Assembly (NCBI RefSeq): GCF_028712425.1
Contig: NZ_JAQTQD010000007.1
Coordinates: 1-64,000 of the forward strand
Length of the DNA stretch: 64,000 nt
Reading direction: 5' to 3'
Source of the DNA: Methanoregula sp.
Lineage (GTDB): Archaea; Halobacteriota; Methanomicrobia; Methanomicrobiales; Methanospirillaceae
Shown: positions 1 to 8,902 of the stretch, in pieces
Position numbering within the stretch: position 1 is the stretch's first letter
Layout of the letters: every line of letters starts with the position of its first letter
The notes under the pieces: model-generated
Told to the model about the DNA's origin: nothing
The model's input: only the letters and a program-made list of their open reading frames with translations
Databases searched by the model: none
Translations under genes and position numbers: made by a program

Positions 1-662
1 TTCGACCGGGTCATCTCCCGCTCGATCAGTTCGTGGGTGTGGACTTCCGCAAACTTCTCTGAAGCAGCGTCGACCACGATTGCCATCTGTTCCAGAAAGG
101 GCGTGTAGCACGCAAGGTATCCTCCGGGCCGGAGCAGAGAGTATGCATGCGCAACATGCTCCGGCTGGATCTGCATGTCCAGGTGCACGACATCGAATGT
201 GCCTTCCGCGGCAAGGAAGTCAGCGGCAATGGCTTCGACATTGGCGAGCTTTGCGTCCGTGATATTTTTCTTTGCCAGCGTGGAGAACTCCGGGCGGACC
301 TCGTAGGTCTTCACGCTCTTTGCAACGCCGCCAAAGTAGATCGCGGCGATTCCGCTGCCGGTGCCGGCATCGAGCACGTCATCGTTGTGGTTCATGCCGG
401 TGTAGGCGATGACAAGGCCGATGTCTTTTGGGAGCATCGGGGCTCCTGAGCGCTTCCCGTACGTGAAGAAGTCGGTTGGCCGGGGGATGCGGATGGTGAA
501 CTCCGCACCGGAGTGGGTGGTAATAATATCGCCGGGGCTCTTCCCGACAATCTGGGCAAGGTCAAGCTGGCCCTTGTCGGTGCCGAGACTCCCCGGCCCT
601 GCTTTTACGAAAAATTCCCGTCCTGCCCCTGAGAGCAGGACCCGATCGCCAGTCTCGATCAT
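1..662 (-). CDS. trmI: tRNA (adenine-N1)-methyltransferase TrmI, C-terminus cut by window edge
   Basis: SAM-dependent enzyme that makes m1A in archaeal tRNA. The ORF track misses it because the frame runs off the window. Reading from the ATG at 662 gives an N-terminal beta-barrel-like segment (MIETGDRVLL, then FFTYGKRSGAPMLPKD) followed by the SAM-binding motif DAGTGSGIAA and later HLDMQIQPEH, as in the TrmI family. About 220 codons are visible and the C-terminus is missing. The start overlaps the stop of the NAC gene (TGATG), so the two are translationally coupled. Identification is by family motifs; the exact base modified (A57/A58) is inference from homologs. Confidence 0.85.
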   Translation of the reverse strand, partial: MIETGDRVLLSGAGREFFVKAGPGSLGTDKGQLDLAQIVGKSPGDIITTHSGAEFTIRIPRPTDFFTYGKRSGAPMLPKDIGLVIAYTGMNHNDDVLDAGTGSGIAAIYFGGVAKSVKTYEVRPEFSTLAKKNITDAKLANVEAIAADFLAAEGTFDVVHLDMQIQPEHVAHAYSLLRPGGYLACYTPFLEQMAIVVDAASEKFAEVHTHELIEREMTRS

Positions 663-1012
663 CACGATGCGAGCTTCATGATGGCTTCGGCAATATCGCC
701 CTTTGATGCAACCAGGGCTTCCTTTGCCTTCTCTTCAGAGACATTAGCCTGTGCGGCAACCATCGTGACATCCTCTTTTGGGATCTCGATTGCCGCAGCC
801 TCGAACCGGGGCGTGCCGGAGATCTGGTAGGTTGTCGCACCCTGCATGGTCATGGCCGTAACTTCTGTGCCGGCATCAAAGATCCAGTTGCCTTTCGGCG
901 TTTTGATAACGATACTCTGCACGTCTTCAATCTGCTCGACATTCATGCCGAGCTTCTTCATCATCGCCCTCATCTGGCGCGGATTGATGTTTCCCGGAAG
1001 CATCCTTCTCAC
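662..1012 (-). CDS. nac: Nascent polypeptide-associated complex protein (archaeal NAC)
   Basis: Ribosome-associated chaperone that meets nascent chains. The 116-residue protein has the archaeal opening NINPRQMRAMMKKLGM, a NAC beta-barrel (residues about 28-75, with VIKTPKGNWIFDAG) and a C-terminal UBA helix bundle (VSEEKAKEALVASKGDIAEAIMKL). Length matches the archaeal family. The start is a GTG at 1012, with an ATG three codons later as an alternative. It sits between the PUA protein and trmI in one minus-strand run, overlapping both. Confidence 0.93.
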   Translation of the reverse strand: MRRMLPGNINPRQMRAMMKKLGMNVEQIEDVQSIVIKTPKGNWIFDAGTEVTAMTMQGATTYQISGTPRFEAAAIEIPKEDVTMVAAQANVSEEKAKEALVASKGDIAEAIMKLAS

Positions 1013-1481
1013 TACCCTGCCGTACTTTTACCGCTACTCCGTAATTAAATGCAAGCATCTCGGGGCCTGAAACAGCCGCAGCGCCGCAGGCTACCAGCCG
1101 ATCGTCCCCTGCCACAACGATAACATCATCCCCCGCGCGGATCTGCGGGTCGGCTGCGGTCACGTGCTTGGCAAAGGCGTTCTTCCCTTTTGCCACGAAC
1201 TCTGCCACATCATCGCGGATGGTGACGCGGTATCCCGGAGCGGGCAGAGCCTCCTTCAGCCTGCGGGCACCTTCGATCCCGAGGGTCAGCCTCCCGTCCG
1301 ATGCACGGACGGTCGCAAGCCGAATCCCTTCAAAAAGCACCTGCCGGACCCGTCCCGTGGTGGAATGGATGAACGTGCAGCCCTCGGGAAAGAGGGACGG
1401 CCCCACGTTCCCGCCGAACTGGAAGTCAGCGATTACCTGGACCCTTCGCAGCAAACTGTTCTCCGAGTATCCGGTTGACAC
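927..1481 (-). CDS. PUA-domain RNA-binding protein
   Basis: About 184 residues. The C-terminal half is a PUA domain (AADPQIRAGDDVIVVAGDDRLVACGAAAVSGPEMLAFNYGVAVKVR), the RNA-binding fold found in pseudouridine and archaeosine enzymes; the N-terminal half (RRVQVIADFQFGGNVG, then CTFIHSTTGRVRQV) matches the stand-alone archaeal PUA family. No catalytic domain is visible. I chose the GTG at 1481 because GAGGAG lies about 10 nt upstream and homology-like sequence begins there; the longer ORF start at 1613 lies inside the upstream gene. The frame overlaps the DHH gene by about 56 nt and NAC by 86 nt. A role in tRNA or rRNA modification is inferred from the domain and from neighbouring trmI. Confidence 0.8.
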   Translation of the reverse strand: MSTGYSENSLLRRVQVIADFQFGGNVGPSLFPEGCTFIHSTTGRVRQVLFEGIRLATVRASDGRLTLGIEGARRLKEALPAPGYRVTIRDDVAEFVAKGKNAFAKHVTAADPQIRAGDDVIVVAGDDRLVACGAAAVSGPEMLAFNYGVAVKVRQGSEKDASGKHQSAPDEGDDEEARHECRAD

Positions 1482-2832
1482 GAATAACAAACTCCTCTTC
1501 CGCGGGTTTGGGAATATATGCGCCCGCTGCAATCTTATGCCCTCCGCCCCCGCCGCCGTATTCAGCCGATGCATCCGCGAGGGCTTTCTGGAGGTCGATT
1601 CCTTTCTCGACAACGCGCTCCGTTGTCCGCATCGAGACCTTGGTCAGGTTCCGGTCCTCCGGCACCTCGCACATGATCAGGACGGGCTTGCTGGAATTCA
1701 GTTTCGAGAGCGCCATGCCCGCGCCGATCCCGACAATCGTGTCGGGGTATTTCCCGCCCACGTGCAGCCACTGGAGGTATTCCAGCTCTTTCACGCCCCG
1801 CTCAACGATATACTGGAGGAGCTCGCGGAGGATGGCCCGGTGGTTGTTGAGCATGTGCTCGGCATCGCGGTACGCAGTGCCCCGGTCCCCGCGGAGGATG
1901 GCCCCTCCAATCTGGGGTTTAGACCAACGGCCGCAGGCATTGAGCAGGGTCGCGTACTCCTGGGCGTTCCGCAGGGGGGTCCTCGGGATCTCACCCGGGA
2001 ACCTGTAGGATTCCATGAGCAACCGGTCGGTCTTCTCGCCGTTTGCCATCAGCTGCTGGGCGAGTCCTGAGATGATAGTCCTCCGTTCTTCATCGGAGAG
2101 TTCTTCCCATACATACCAGCGCCCGTCCGGGGCCTGCTGGCGGATGCCGAGTTTCTTTAAAAACTGCCGCGCTGCTTCGGGATTGTTGCTGATGCCCTTT
2201 ACGAACGGGTCGTCATTGTAAGCGAGCGAGAGGTGGACCGGGCGGGTCGCTGTTCCGTAACAGTTCAGGTCCTTTTTCCGGACATCAACCGACCCGTGCC
2301 GGATCCCGTCCTCAACAATGATCTCCCGGGCAGGCCCGACAAGCCCGCATTTCTCGCGGGCCATCATGTCGCCGACATTGCCGATTACGGCCAGTTGTGC
2401 AAGGTCGATGTTAGCATCATCCAGCTCTTTTGCCACAAGGTACGAGACACCGGCTGCGCTCATCCGCGTGTGGCCGTAGGGGAGGCAGTTGACCTGCGTA
2501 TACTCCCGCTCGCAGGGCTGGCTGACGTGGTGGTCGATGATAAGGACGTCCTTTTCGGTCAATCCCCGGTCGAGCATCAGGTTCTGCTGGCCGGCACCAA
2601 GGTCGGCAAAGATCTTAAGCGAGGTATCGTCCGGAACCTGCGGCATGGTCAGCGGCTCGAGCTGGCGCACGAAGACGGATTTGACCGGTATCTCAAGACG
2701 GGATATCGCCTGCGAGAGGATCCCCTCGCAGCTGATGCCGTCCGCATCGATGTGGGAGATGATGGTGATCTCCGGGGCTGCCGCGATCTGCTCCGCGGCC
2801 GCCTTTACATCATCGCAAAAACCCATTGCCAT
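1426..2832 (-). CDS. DHH-family phosphoesterase (archaeal RecJ-like)
   Basis: Predicted metal-dependent single-strand exonuclease or phosphodiesterase. The 468-residue protein has DHH-domain motifs HIDADG near the N-terminus, LGAGQ and LIIDHHVS, and a C-terminal DHHA1 motif GGGGHKIAAGA. Archaeal members act with GINS/replication or in DNA repair; which role applies here cannot be read from sequence. The ORF track extends to 3063, but that extension runs antisense through the start of the next gene. The first plausible start is ATG at 2832 (MAMGFCDD), with ATG 2826 as an alternative; neither has a clear Shine-Dalgarno. Its 3' end overlaps the PUA gene. Confidence 0.85.
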   Translation of the reverse strand: MAMGFCDDVKAAAEQIAAAPEITIISHIDADGISCEGILSQAISRLEIPVKSVFVRQLEPLTMPQVPDDTSLKIFADLGAGQQNLMLDRGLTEKDVLIIDHHVSQPCEREYTQVNCLPYGHTRMSAAGVSYLVAKELDDANIDLAQLAVIGNVGDMMAREKCGLVGPAREIIVEDGIRHGSVDVRKKDLNCYGTATRPVHLSLAYNDDPFVKGISNNPEAARQFLKKLGIRQQAPDGRWYVWEELSDEERRTIISGLAQQLMANGEKTDRLLMESYRFPGEIPRTPLRNAQEYATLLNACGRWSKPQIGGAILRGDRGTAYRDAEHMLNNHRAILRELLQYIVERGVKELEYLQWLHVGGKYPDTIVGIGAGMALSKLNSSKPVLIMCEVPEDRNLTKVSMRTTERVVEKGIDLQKALADASAEYGGGGGGHKIAAGAYIPKPAEEEFVIRVNRILGEQFAAKGPGNR

Positions 2833-2869
2833 ATATTTAGGGAGTTCAAACAGATGAATTGTACCAGCT

Positions 2870-4270
2870 ATGCCTGCGAAACGCTCTCCTGAGTTCGTGG
2901 ATACGGGGCTCATCACCCCTGCCCGGATGCGCGTTGTCGATGCCAATGCCATCGCGCTTGGCGTTACCGAGCTGCAGCTGATGGAGAGCGCAGGACGAGG
3001 GCTTGCCGAGCAGGTGCTCACGTTTGGCCCGTCGCGGGTGCTCATCCTCTGCGGGAAAGGCAATAACGGGGGGGATGGGATGGTTGCGGCCCGCCACCTC
3101 CGGCGCCACGCGGAGACGGAGGTATGTTACCTTGAAGCGGGGCCGCGAAGCAGTGCCTGCGAGCACCAGTTCCGTGCCGTGAAACACGCTCACGTGGGAA
3201 TGCACCCGCTTGCGTCCCGCGACGATCTCGAACCCCTCTGCCCGCTCTTTGAGAAGGCGGAAGTCATTGTCGATGCGCTGCTCGGGACCGGGATGAGCGG
3301 GAGCCTGAAGGAACCACTGAAAACCTGCGTGGCAATGGCCAATGCCTCCCCCTCGAAGATCGTTGCCGCCGATATCCCAACCCCGGGGATGCGGGCAGAC
3401 AGGATCTGCGCCTTCCACCGGCCCAAGGTCGAAGGGTCAAAGGTCATCGACATTGGGATCCCGGTGGAAGCCGAATGCTTCACCGGCCCGGGAGAGCTCA
3501 CGCTTATCCCCCCGCGGGCAAAGAGATCGCACAAGGGCCATGGTGGCGAGGTGCTCATCATCGGCGGCGGCCCGTACCAGGGTGCGCCATGGCTCGCAGG
3601 ACTCGGGGCGCTCCGGACCGGGGCGGATATCGTGCGGATTGCATCGCCGGTCTTCGAGCCGGTCCCCGACCTGATCTACGAGCGGCTGGAGGGAAAGGCC
3701 ATCAGCCCTGAACACACGGAACGGCTCATCGCGCTTGTGGAGAAGGCTGATGCGGTTGTCTGCGGAAACGGCCTCGGTGCGGAGAGCCACGGGATCGTGA
3801 CGGCCATTGCGCCGCACTGTAAAAAGGCAGTCTTCGACGCCGATGCCCTCCGGCTTCCCCTGCCCGTTGCCGCCGGCGAAACGATCTATACTCCGCACGC
3901 CGGCGAATTTGCGCGGCTCACCGGGAAAACCCTACCGGAGGATACCCGGGGCCGGGCACGAGTACTCAAGGGTACGGGGCTGCCGGGCACTGTCATCCTC
4001 AAGGGGCATATCGATATCATTTCCGATGGAAAACAGGTCAGGTTCAACCGGACCGGTGATCCTGCGATGACGGTCGGGGGAACGGGCGACGTGCTGGCCG
4101 GGATTGCCGGGGCCCTCCTCTGCCGGCTCCCCGCGTTCGATGCGGCCTGTATTGCTGCATATGTCAGCGGGAAGGCCGGGGAAGCGGTGGTTGCCGAGCG
4201 GGGCGGTGGGATCCTCCCCTCGGATCTGGTGGACAAGATCCCATCGATCCTTTTCAGGAAAGGTGCATGA
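2870..4270 (+). CDS. nnr: Bifunctional NAD(P)H-hydrate repair enzyme (epimerase + ADP/ATP-dependent dehydratase)
   Basis: Repairs hydrated NAD(P)H. The N-terminal half (about residues 15-215) is the YjeF_N epimerase: LMESAGRG, then LCGKGNNGGDG, then VDALLGTGMSG. The C-terminal half (about 225-460) is the ribokinase-like dehydratase: KGHGGEVLIIGGG, PHAGEFARL, and the catalytic NRTGDPAMTVGGTGDVLAGI. At 466 residues the fusion has the usual length. In the epimerase half the usual aspartate-proline segment reads AADIPTPGM, a slight departure. It starts divergently 37 bp from the DHH gene and overlaps moaC by ATGA. Confidence 0.93.
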   Translation: MPAKRSPEFVDTGLITPARMRVVDANAIALGVTELQLMESAGRGLAEQVLTFGPSRVLILCGKGNNGGDGMVAARHLRRHAETEVCYLEAGPRSSACEHQFRAVKHAHVGMHPLASRDDLEPLCPLFEKAEVIVDALLGTGMSGSLKEPLKTCVAMANASPSKIVAADIPTPGMRADRICAFHRPKVEGSKVIDIGIPVEAECFTGPGELTLIPPRAKRSHKGHGGEVLIIGGGPYQGAPWLAGLGALRTGADIVRIASPVFEPVPDLIYERLEGKAISPEHTERLIALVEKADAVVCGNGLGAESHGIVTAIAPHCKKAVFDADALRLPLPVAAGETIYTPHAGEFARLTGKTLPEDTRGRARVLKGTGLPGTVILKGHIDIISDGKQVRFNRTGDPAMTVGGTGDVLAGIAGALLCRLPAFDAACIAAYVSGKAGEAVVAERGGGILPSDLVDKIPSILFRKGA

Positions 4271-4737
4271 TGCCAAAATTCACTCATATCGAGAACGACA
4301 GGGCACAGATGGTGGATATCAGCGGCAAGGGTGAGGTCGTGCGAGAGGCGACTGCCGCAGGGAAGATCTTTCTCCGGCCGGAGACCCTGAAGGCAATACG
4401 CGAAGGAACGGTTGTCAAGGGTAACGTGCTTGCCACGGCCCGCGTTGCGGCAACGCTTGCGGTCAAGAACACCGCGTCCATCATCCCCATGTGCCACCCC
4501 ATACCCATCAGTTCGATCTCGGTCGATTTCACTGATGGCGATGGGTATATCGAAGCGGTCGTTGTCGTGAAGATGACGGGCCGGACCGGTGTGGAGATGG
4601 AGGCGCTGACGGGGGTGTCGGTGGCTCTGCTGACGGTGTGGGATATGGTGAAATCGGCGGAGAAGGATTCTGCCGGACAGTACCCAGTTACTGCTATTAC
4701 TGATATCCGGGTTGTGGAGAAGAAGAAGGGGAAGTGA
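4267..4737 (+). CDS. moaC: Cyclic pyranopterin monophosphate synthase MoaC
   Basis: Makes cyclic pyranopterin phosphate in molybdopterin biosynthesis, needed in methanogens for tungsten/molybdenum formylmethanofuran and formate dehydrogenases. The 156-residue protein shows MVDISGKGEVVREATAAG, the MCHPIPIS segment and the end motif EMEALTGVSVALLTVWDMVKS with the catalytic lysine, all typical. ATGA overlap with the NAD(P)HX repair gene implies one transcript. Confidence 0.95.
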   Translation: MMPKFTHIENDRAQMVDISGKGEVVREATAAGKIFLRPETLKAIREGTVVKGNVLATARVAATLAVKNTASIIPMCHPIPISSISVDFTDGDGYIEAVVVVKMTGRTGVEMEALTGVSVALLTVWDMVKSAEKDSAGQYPVTAITDIRVVEKKKGK

Positions 4738-4775
4738 GTACTCTTTTTTCCTGACGATTCTTTGACGCTCTTGGG

Positions 4776-5015
4776 GACTCGAAGAACGCAGAGGGGTTCT
4801 TCTCATCCTCATGGCTCTGATGAACTACTCGGACTTCGCCCCGCCACTGGGGCATCCCCCTTGCGATTCGACTACGCGCGAAACGCCTCGTCGGGTTTCG
4901 CGCTAGCCATTACCTGCTCAAGGCTGTAATCGGTAATTGAGGCCGCCGCGGGGAGCCCTTCGGGGCGGCGGCAGGCATCATAATCGGGGGTATGGGGGCA
5001 TCAGCCCCCATCATT
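4776..5015. repeat. Intergenic hairpin repeats (REP-like copy R1)
   Basis: The gap between moaC and rpl15e has no gene. It holds a chain of strong hairpins: GAAGAAC/GTTCTTC (4781-4804), GCGCGAAAC/GTTTCGCGC (4876-4903), GCCGCC/GGCGGC enclosing GCCC-TTCG-GGGC, and ATGGGGGC-ATCA-GCCCCCAT (4992-5011). The last 75 bp recur almost unchanged and inverted near 43.83-43.91 kb, and parts recur near 28.29-28.38 kb. This is seen directly; a role in termination or as a dispersed REP-like element is inference. Confidence 0.75.
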
Positions 5016-5158
5016 ATTGTAGCGGTAACGTGAGATTCTTCATAAATCTCCCGCACCCCTCCTTTATTACCCCCATGAACCAATCTATACAGGCATACGG
5101 GATCCGTCCCTTGCACAAGGAATGTAGCCCTCTTTGGGCCGAACCTTAGGTGATTACC

Positions 5159-5749
5159 ATGGTAAAGTCAATGTATGCGTTCGTCAGGGACGCATGGAAG
5201 AGACCTGACAAGTCAGAGGTTGCAGAGCTCCTCTGGAACAGGATGCAGGGATGGCGCCGCGAAGGCTCCGTTATCCGCATCGAGCGCCCGACCCGTATCG
5301 ACCGCGCCCGCGCTCTTGGTTACAAGGCCAAGCAGGGTATCGCAGTCGCCCGCGTGCAGGTCCGCCGCGGTGGCCGCCGGGCATCCCGGTACGTCCGCGC
5401 ACGCCGCTCCGCCCGGATGGGCAAGAACCGGCTCACGGCCGGCAAGAGCATCCAGCGCATTGCCGAGGAACGCGCGTCCCGGAAGTTCCCGAACATGGAA
5501 GTCCTGAACTCCTACTGGGTAGGGCAGGATGGCAAGCGGAAATACTACGAGGTCATTCTCGTTGACGGACACCACCCCGCAATCCAGGCGGATAAGCGCC
5601 TCTCGTGGCTTGCAGACCCTGCCCACCGCGGCCGTGCCGAGCGCGGCAAGACCTTTGCCGGCCGGAAGGGCCGTGGCATGAGGACCCGCGGCAAGGGTAC
5701 CGAGAAGACCCGCCCGAGCATCCGGTCCCACGCGAACCGGGGCAAGTAA
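5159..5749 (+). CDS. rpl15e: 50S ribosomal protein L15e
   Basis: Archaeal/eukaryotic-type large-subunit protein. The 196-residue sequence [16 protein letters not shown], followed by basic, Arg/Gly-rich stretches ([19 protein letters not shown] and [13 protein letters not shown]), fits L15e throughout. ATG 5159 is preferred over GTG 5150 because it gives the family's normal N-terminus and has AGGTGAT just upstream. It heads the super-operon that continues with the RNase P proteins. Confidence 0.95.
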   Translation: MVKSMYAFVRDAWKRPDKSEVAELLWNRMQGWRREGSVIRIERPTRIDRARALGYKAKQGIAVARVQVRRGGRRASRYVRARRSARMGKNRLTAGKSIQRIAEERASRKFPNMEVLNSYWVGQDGKRKYYEVILVDGHHPAIQADKRLSWLADPAHRGRAERGKTFAGRKGRGMRTRGKGTEKTRPSIRSHANRGK

Positions 5750-5750
5750 C

Positions 5751-5764
5751 CTTCTTCTTTTTTT
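5751..5764 (+). terminator. Oligo-T stretch after rpl15e
   Basis: A pyrimidine-rich run ending in seven T residues directly follows the L15e stop. Archaeal transcription can end at such tracts, but the next gene starts only 18 bp later, so this may be attenuation rather than a full stop. Confidence 0.3.
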
Positions 5765-5781
5765 AGCACAACGTTATTCTC

Positions 5782-6423
5782 ATGAAGATCACCGATGCGG
5801 CAGTCTGCCCGTACCCGAACGGGGATTCATCGGTGCGCAGGCTTGCGCTGGAAGCGGAAGCGCTGGGGTTCGACAGCCTTGTTGCCGTTGATACTCCGTC
5901 CGCAACCTATGGGGACGTGGATGTCCGGTGCGGGCTGTTCATCCAGAACACGGGCATGAAGGATGTCATTTCCCAGGTGAAACGGGTGAATGATCCTGGC
6001 ACGGTCGTGTCGGTGAGGGCGGGGGATGCCGGGTTCAACCGGGGCGTGGTCGGTCTAAAGGGAGTGCATATCCTCCGCGGGCTCCATGCAGCCGACAAAA
6101 ACGCCTTCGACCATGTGACCGCGAAGATGGCTGCGGACAACCGCGTTGCCGTGGATATCGATCTCTCGTGTTTAATCTCGGCACGGGGGATTGCACGCCA
6201 GAAGGCGATCCAGCGTTACCGCGATGTGATGGTGCTCGAACAGCGCTTTGAGTTCCCCCTCACGCTCTCGACCTATGCACGTTCGGTGCTGGACCTGCGG
6301 GCGGTCCGGGAGATCAGCGGTCTCTGTATGCTTGTTGGCATGGACCTTCCGGATGTCGAGAAAGCGCTTGCCGGTGTCGGTGCGGTCACTGCCCTCCCGG
6401 AACCTGCCGTGAAGGTGGTCTAG
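5782..6423 (+). CDS. rnp3: Ribonuclease P protein component 3 (Rpp30)
   Basis: Protein subunit of archaeal RNase P, which trims tRNA 5' ends. The 213-residue TIM-barrel protein has MKITDAAVCPYP, GFDSLVAVD, and the late AVDIDLSCLISARGIARQKAIQRYRD segment typical of Rpp30. It runs directly into rnp2 (the stop TAG is followed at once by ATG), the pair being adjacent in most archaea; the two products form parts of the same enzyme. Confidence 0.9.
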   Translation: MKITDAAVCPYPNGDSSVRRLALEAEALGFDSLVAVDTPSATYGDVDVRCGLFIQNTGMKDVISQVKRVNDPGTVVSVRAGDAGFNRGVVGLKGVHILRGLHAADKNAFDHVTAKMAADNRVAVDIDLSCLISARGIARQKAIQRYRDVMVLEQRFEFPLTLSTYARSVLDLRAVREISGLCMLVGMDLPDVEKALAGVGAVTALPEPAVKVV

Positions 6424-6915
6424 ATGGCGGTCCGCCCTCCCACGCTCCGCGACAAACGGCGCTATCTTCTCGTGCGAGTCGATCCCCCGGGAACCACCAT
6501 CGACCAGAAGGAACTCTATTATGCGGTATCGGACGCGGTCTCCTCGCTCTGGGGGGATGCCGTTGCCGGCATAATCGTCCAGGCCGTAATCTGTGCCGAG
6601 GGCGATTACGTGGTCATCCGGTGCCGGCGGGGGACCGAACGCGAGCTTGCGATTGCGCTCTCAACGGTCACCCGGCTCCGCGATGCGAAGATCGCCCTGC
6701 GGATCATCTCTGCATCGGGGACCATCGAGAGCCTGCGGGACCGGATGAAACCCCGGCCCCCGCCCCCCTCACCGGATGTAGTGCCGGAATACCGGTTTTT
6801 CGGGAAGGACTACGTTGCCGTTCACTGTGACGGTCAGAAGGTTGATGTGATTGAAAAGGGATTTAAAAATACAAGCCGATTGTTTCTGACAACAGAAGAT
6901 ATGGAGACTGAATAA
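6424..6915 (+). CDS. rnp2: Ribonuclease P protein component 2 (Pop5)
   Basis: Partner of Rpp30 in archaeal RNase P. The 163-residue protein opens with [16 protein letters not shown], as in Pop5, and carries an RNP-like alpha/beta core ([24 protein letters not shown]). A C-terminal tail after the proline-rich PRPPPPSPD is longer than in minimal Pop5 proteins. Its stop overlaps the psmA start (TAATG), consistent with coupled translation. Confidence 0.9.
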   Translation: MAVRPPTLRDKRRYLLVRVDPPGTTIDQKELYYAVSDAVSSLWGDAVAGIIVQAVICAEGDYVVIRCRRGTERELAIALSTVTRLRDAKIALRIISASGTIESLRDRMKPRPPPPSPDVVPEYRFFGKDYVAVHCDGQKVDVIEKGFKNTSRLFLTTEDMETE

Positions 6916-7637
6916 TGCAACCACAATACCAGATGGGATATGACCGGGCCATCACCGTCTTTTCGCCTGACGGCCGGCTCTACCAGGTGGAGTATGCCCG
7001 CGAGGCCGTGAAGCGCGGGACCACAGCCGTAGGGATCAAGGCAAAGGACGGGGTCGTCCTGATCGTTGACAAGCGCGTCAGCTCCAAGCTGCTCGAGGCC
7101 TCGTCCATCGAGAAGATCTTCAAGATTGACGAGCATATCGGGGTAGCGTCCAGCGGCCTTGTCGGGGATGCCCGTGCGCTCGTTGACCGGGCACGCGTGG
7201 AGTGCCAGATCAACCGGGTCTCCTACGATGAACCGATCGAGGTCGAGGCCCTGTCCAAGAAGCTCTGCGACCACATGCAGAACCTCACCCAGTACGGCGG
7301 CATCCGCCCGTATGGAACCGCTCTCCTTATTGCCGGTGTCAGCGATGGCGACTGCCGGCTCTTCGAGACCGATCCTTCGGGCACGCTCCTTGAATACAAG
7401 GCAACGGGTATCGGCATCGGCCGTCCCGCCGCGATGAAGGTCTTCGAGGAAGAGTACAATCCCGATGCCGAGATAAAAGACGTGATCCTCCTTGGCCTCA
7501 AGGCGCTCCACTCGGCAACCGAAGGCAAGTTCGATGTCGACACGGTCGAGATCGGGGTCATCGGCAAGGAAAACCCGGCGTTCCGCAAGATGAGCCGCGA
7601 AGAAGTGGCCTCGTTCGTGGAACAGTTCAAGCCGTGA
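6915..7637 (+). CDS. psmA: Proteasome alpha subunit
   Basis: Forms the outer rings of the archaeal 20S proteasome. The 240-residue protein begins with the gate-forming N-terminus and signature [27 protein letters not shown], then [16 protein letters not shown]. The HbYX-pocket lysine region ([16 protein letters not shown]) is intact. Length and order between rnp2 and SBDS are standard for euryarchaea. Confidence 0.97.
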   Translation: MQPQYQMGYDRAITVFSPDGRLYQVEYAREAVKRGTTAVGIKAKDGVVLIVDKRVSSKLLEASSIEKIFKIDEHIGVASSGLVGDARALVDRARVECQINRVSYDEPIEVEALSKKLCDHMQNLTQYGGIRPYGTALLIAGVSDGDCRLFETDPSGTLLEYKATGIGIGRPAAMKVFEEEYNPDAEIKDVILLGLKALHSATEGKFDVDTVEIGVIGKENPAFRKMSREEVASFVEQFKP

Positions 7638-7641
7638 TCGT

Positions 7642-8346
7642 ATGATTCCGCTCGACCATGCCGTGGTGGCGCGCCTCGAAAGCCACGGGGAGCGCTTCGA
7701 GATCCTTGTAGATCCCCATGGGGCCGCGCTGGTCCGGCAGGGACAGCCGGTGGAGATCGAGGACGTGGTAGCCGCGCTCAATGTTTTTGGCAATTCCTCG
7801 AAGGCGACCCGCGCTTCCGATGAATCGCTCATGAAGGTCTTCCAGACAACGGACTTCGATGCGGTTGCGCGGAAGATCATCATCAAGGGCGAGATCCACC
7901 TCACAGCAGACCAGCGCAAGCAGATGGTCGAGGAGAAGCGCCGGCAGGTCATCACGTTCATTTCCCGGAACGCGGTCAACCCGCAGGACGGGCACCCCCA
8001 TCCCCCGCAACGGATCGAGCGGGCCATGGAAGAGGCACGGGTGAATATCGACCCGTTCAAGCATGTCGATGAGCAGGTGAAGGAGACGGTGAAAGCCCTG
8101 CGCCCCCTCCTCCCCATACGGTTTGAGGAACTCCGGCTTGCGATCAAGATACCGCCGGATTATGCAGCGCGTTCCTACGGCGACATCGCAGCAGCAGCCA
8201 CCATGGAGAAGGACGAATGGTTAAAGGACGGCTCATGGGTCTGCGTTGTGCGGATCCCCGCGGGTATCCAGGGCGAGTTCTACGACCTGATCAACAAGCT
8301 CTCCAAGGGCGAGGGGCAGGTCAAGATCCTCAATCAAGTATATTAG
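7642..8346 (+). CDS. sdo1: Ribosome maturation protein SBDS (Sdo1)
   Basis: Archaeal Shwachman-Bodian-Diamond protein, helping release aIF6 from the large subunit. The 234-residue protein has the three expected domains: N-terminal FYSH-like (LVDPHGAALVRQG, VFGNSSKATRASDE, VFQTTD), middle helical (MVEEKRRQVITFISRNAVNPQDGHPHPPQRIERAM) and C-terminal ferredoxin-like. It begins four bases after psmA. In many archaea exosome genes follow; here the next gene is rpl37ae. Confidence 0.95.
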   Translation: MIPLDHAVVARLESHGERFEILVDPHGAALVRQGQPVEIEDVVAALNVFGNSSKATRASDESLMKVFQTTDFDAVARKIIIKGEIHLTADQRKQMVEEKRRQVITFISRNAVNPQDGHPHPPQRIERAMEEARVNIDPFKHVDEQVKETVKALRPLLPIRFEELRLAIKIPPDYAARSYGDIAAAATMEKDEWLKDGSWVCVVRIPAGIQGEFYDLINKLSKGEGQVKILNQVY

Positions 8347-8389
8347 CACAGACGTCAAATAAAAGAAGACAGATTGGTGGGGATCCATC

Positions 8390-8686
8390 ATGGCAAGTTC
8401 AACAACTCACAAGGCAAAAGGAAAAGTGACCGGCAGCGCCGGGCGGTTCGGCTGCCGGTATGGCAGGTTTGTACGGAAGCGGGTAACCGATATCGAGAAG
8501 ATTTCGCGCGCCCTCCACACCTGCCCCAAGTGCGACATGCAGTCTGTCAGCCGGGTCGGTACGGGCATCTGGGAATGCCGCAAGTGCGGGTACAAGTTCG
8601 CGGGCGGCACGTACCAGCCCGTGACCCCGACCATGAAGGTTGCCCAGCGTGCGATCGACCGCACGGTTGAAGAGATCAGGAAATAA
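8390..8686 (+). CDS. rpl37ae: 50S ribosomal protein L37Ae
   Basis: Zinc-ribbon ribosomal protein, 98 residues. The zinc site is CPKC...CRKC (residues about 44-64), preceded by [18 protein letters not shown], and the protein ends with the usual [14 protein letters not shown] helix. It is preceded by a short gap after SBDS and followed by rpoP 14 bp later. Confidence 0.95.
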   Translation: MASSTTHKAKGKVTGSAGRFGCRYGRFVRKRVTDIEKISRALHTCPKCDMQSVSRVGTGIWECRKCGYKFAGGTYQPVTPTMKVAQRAIDRTVEEIRK

Positions 8687-8700
8687 CCGGTTATACAGTT

Positions 8701-8835
8701 ATGGCAAGTACCTACAAGTGTGCACGGTGCAAACAGAAAGTCGAGATCGACGTCAATGTCCGGTGCCCCTACTGCGGCCACCGGATCCTGTTCAAGGAAC
8801 GCGGCGCGGCGATCAAGGAACTGAAAGCCCGGTAA
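8701..8835 (+). CDS. rpoP: DNA-directed RNA polymerase subunit P (Rpb12-like)
   Basis: Too short for the ORF track in this frame. Translation gives 44 residues, [17 protein letters not shown]...[15 protein letters not shown]...ELKAR, with the two CxxC zinc knuckles (CARC, CPYC) and the GHRILFKER motif of Rpb12/RpoP. It lies between rpl37ae and pcc1, its usual archaeal position. Confidence 0.93.
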   Translation: MASTYKCARCKQKVEIDVNVRCPYCGHRILFKERGAAIKELKAR

Positions 8836-8902
8836 GCACCGTCCCGTAACCCCGGGACATATCTATATCTCTTTTTCACCAATAATCCGGAGAGGGCATC
8901 CC

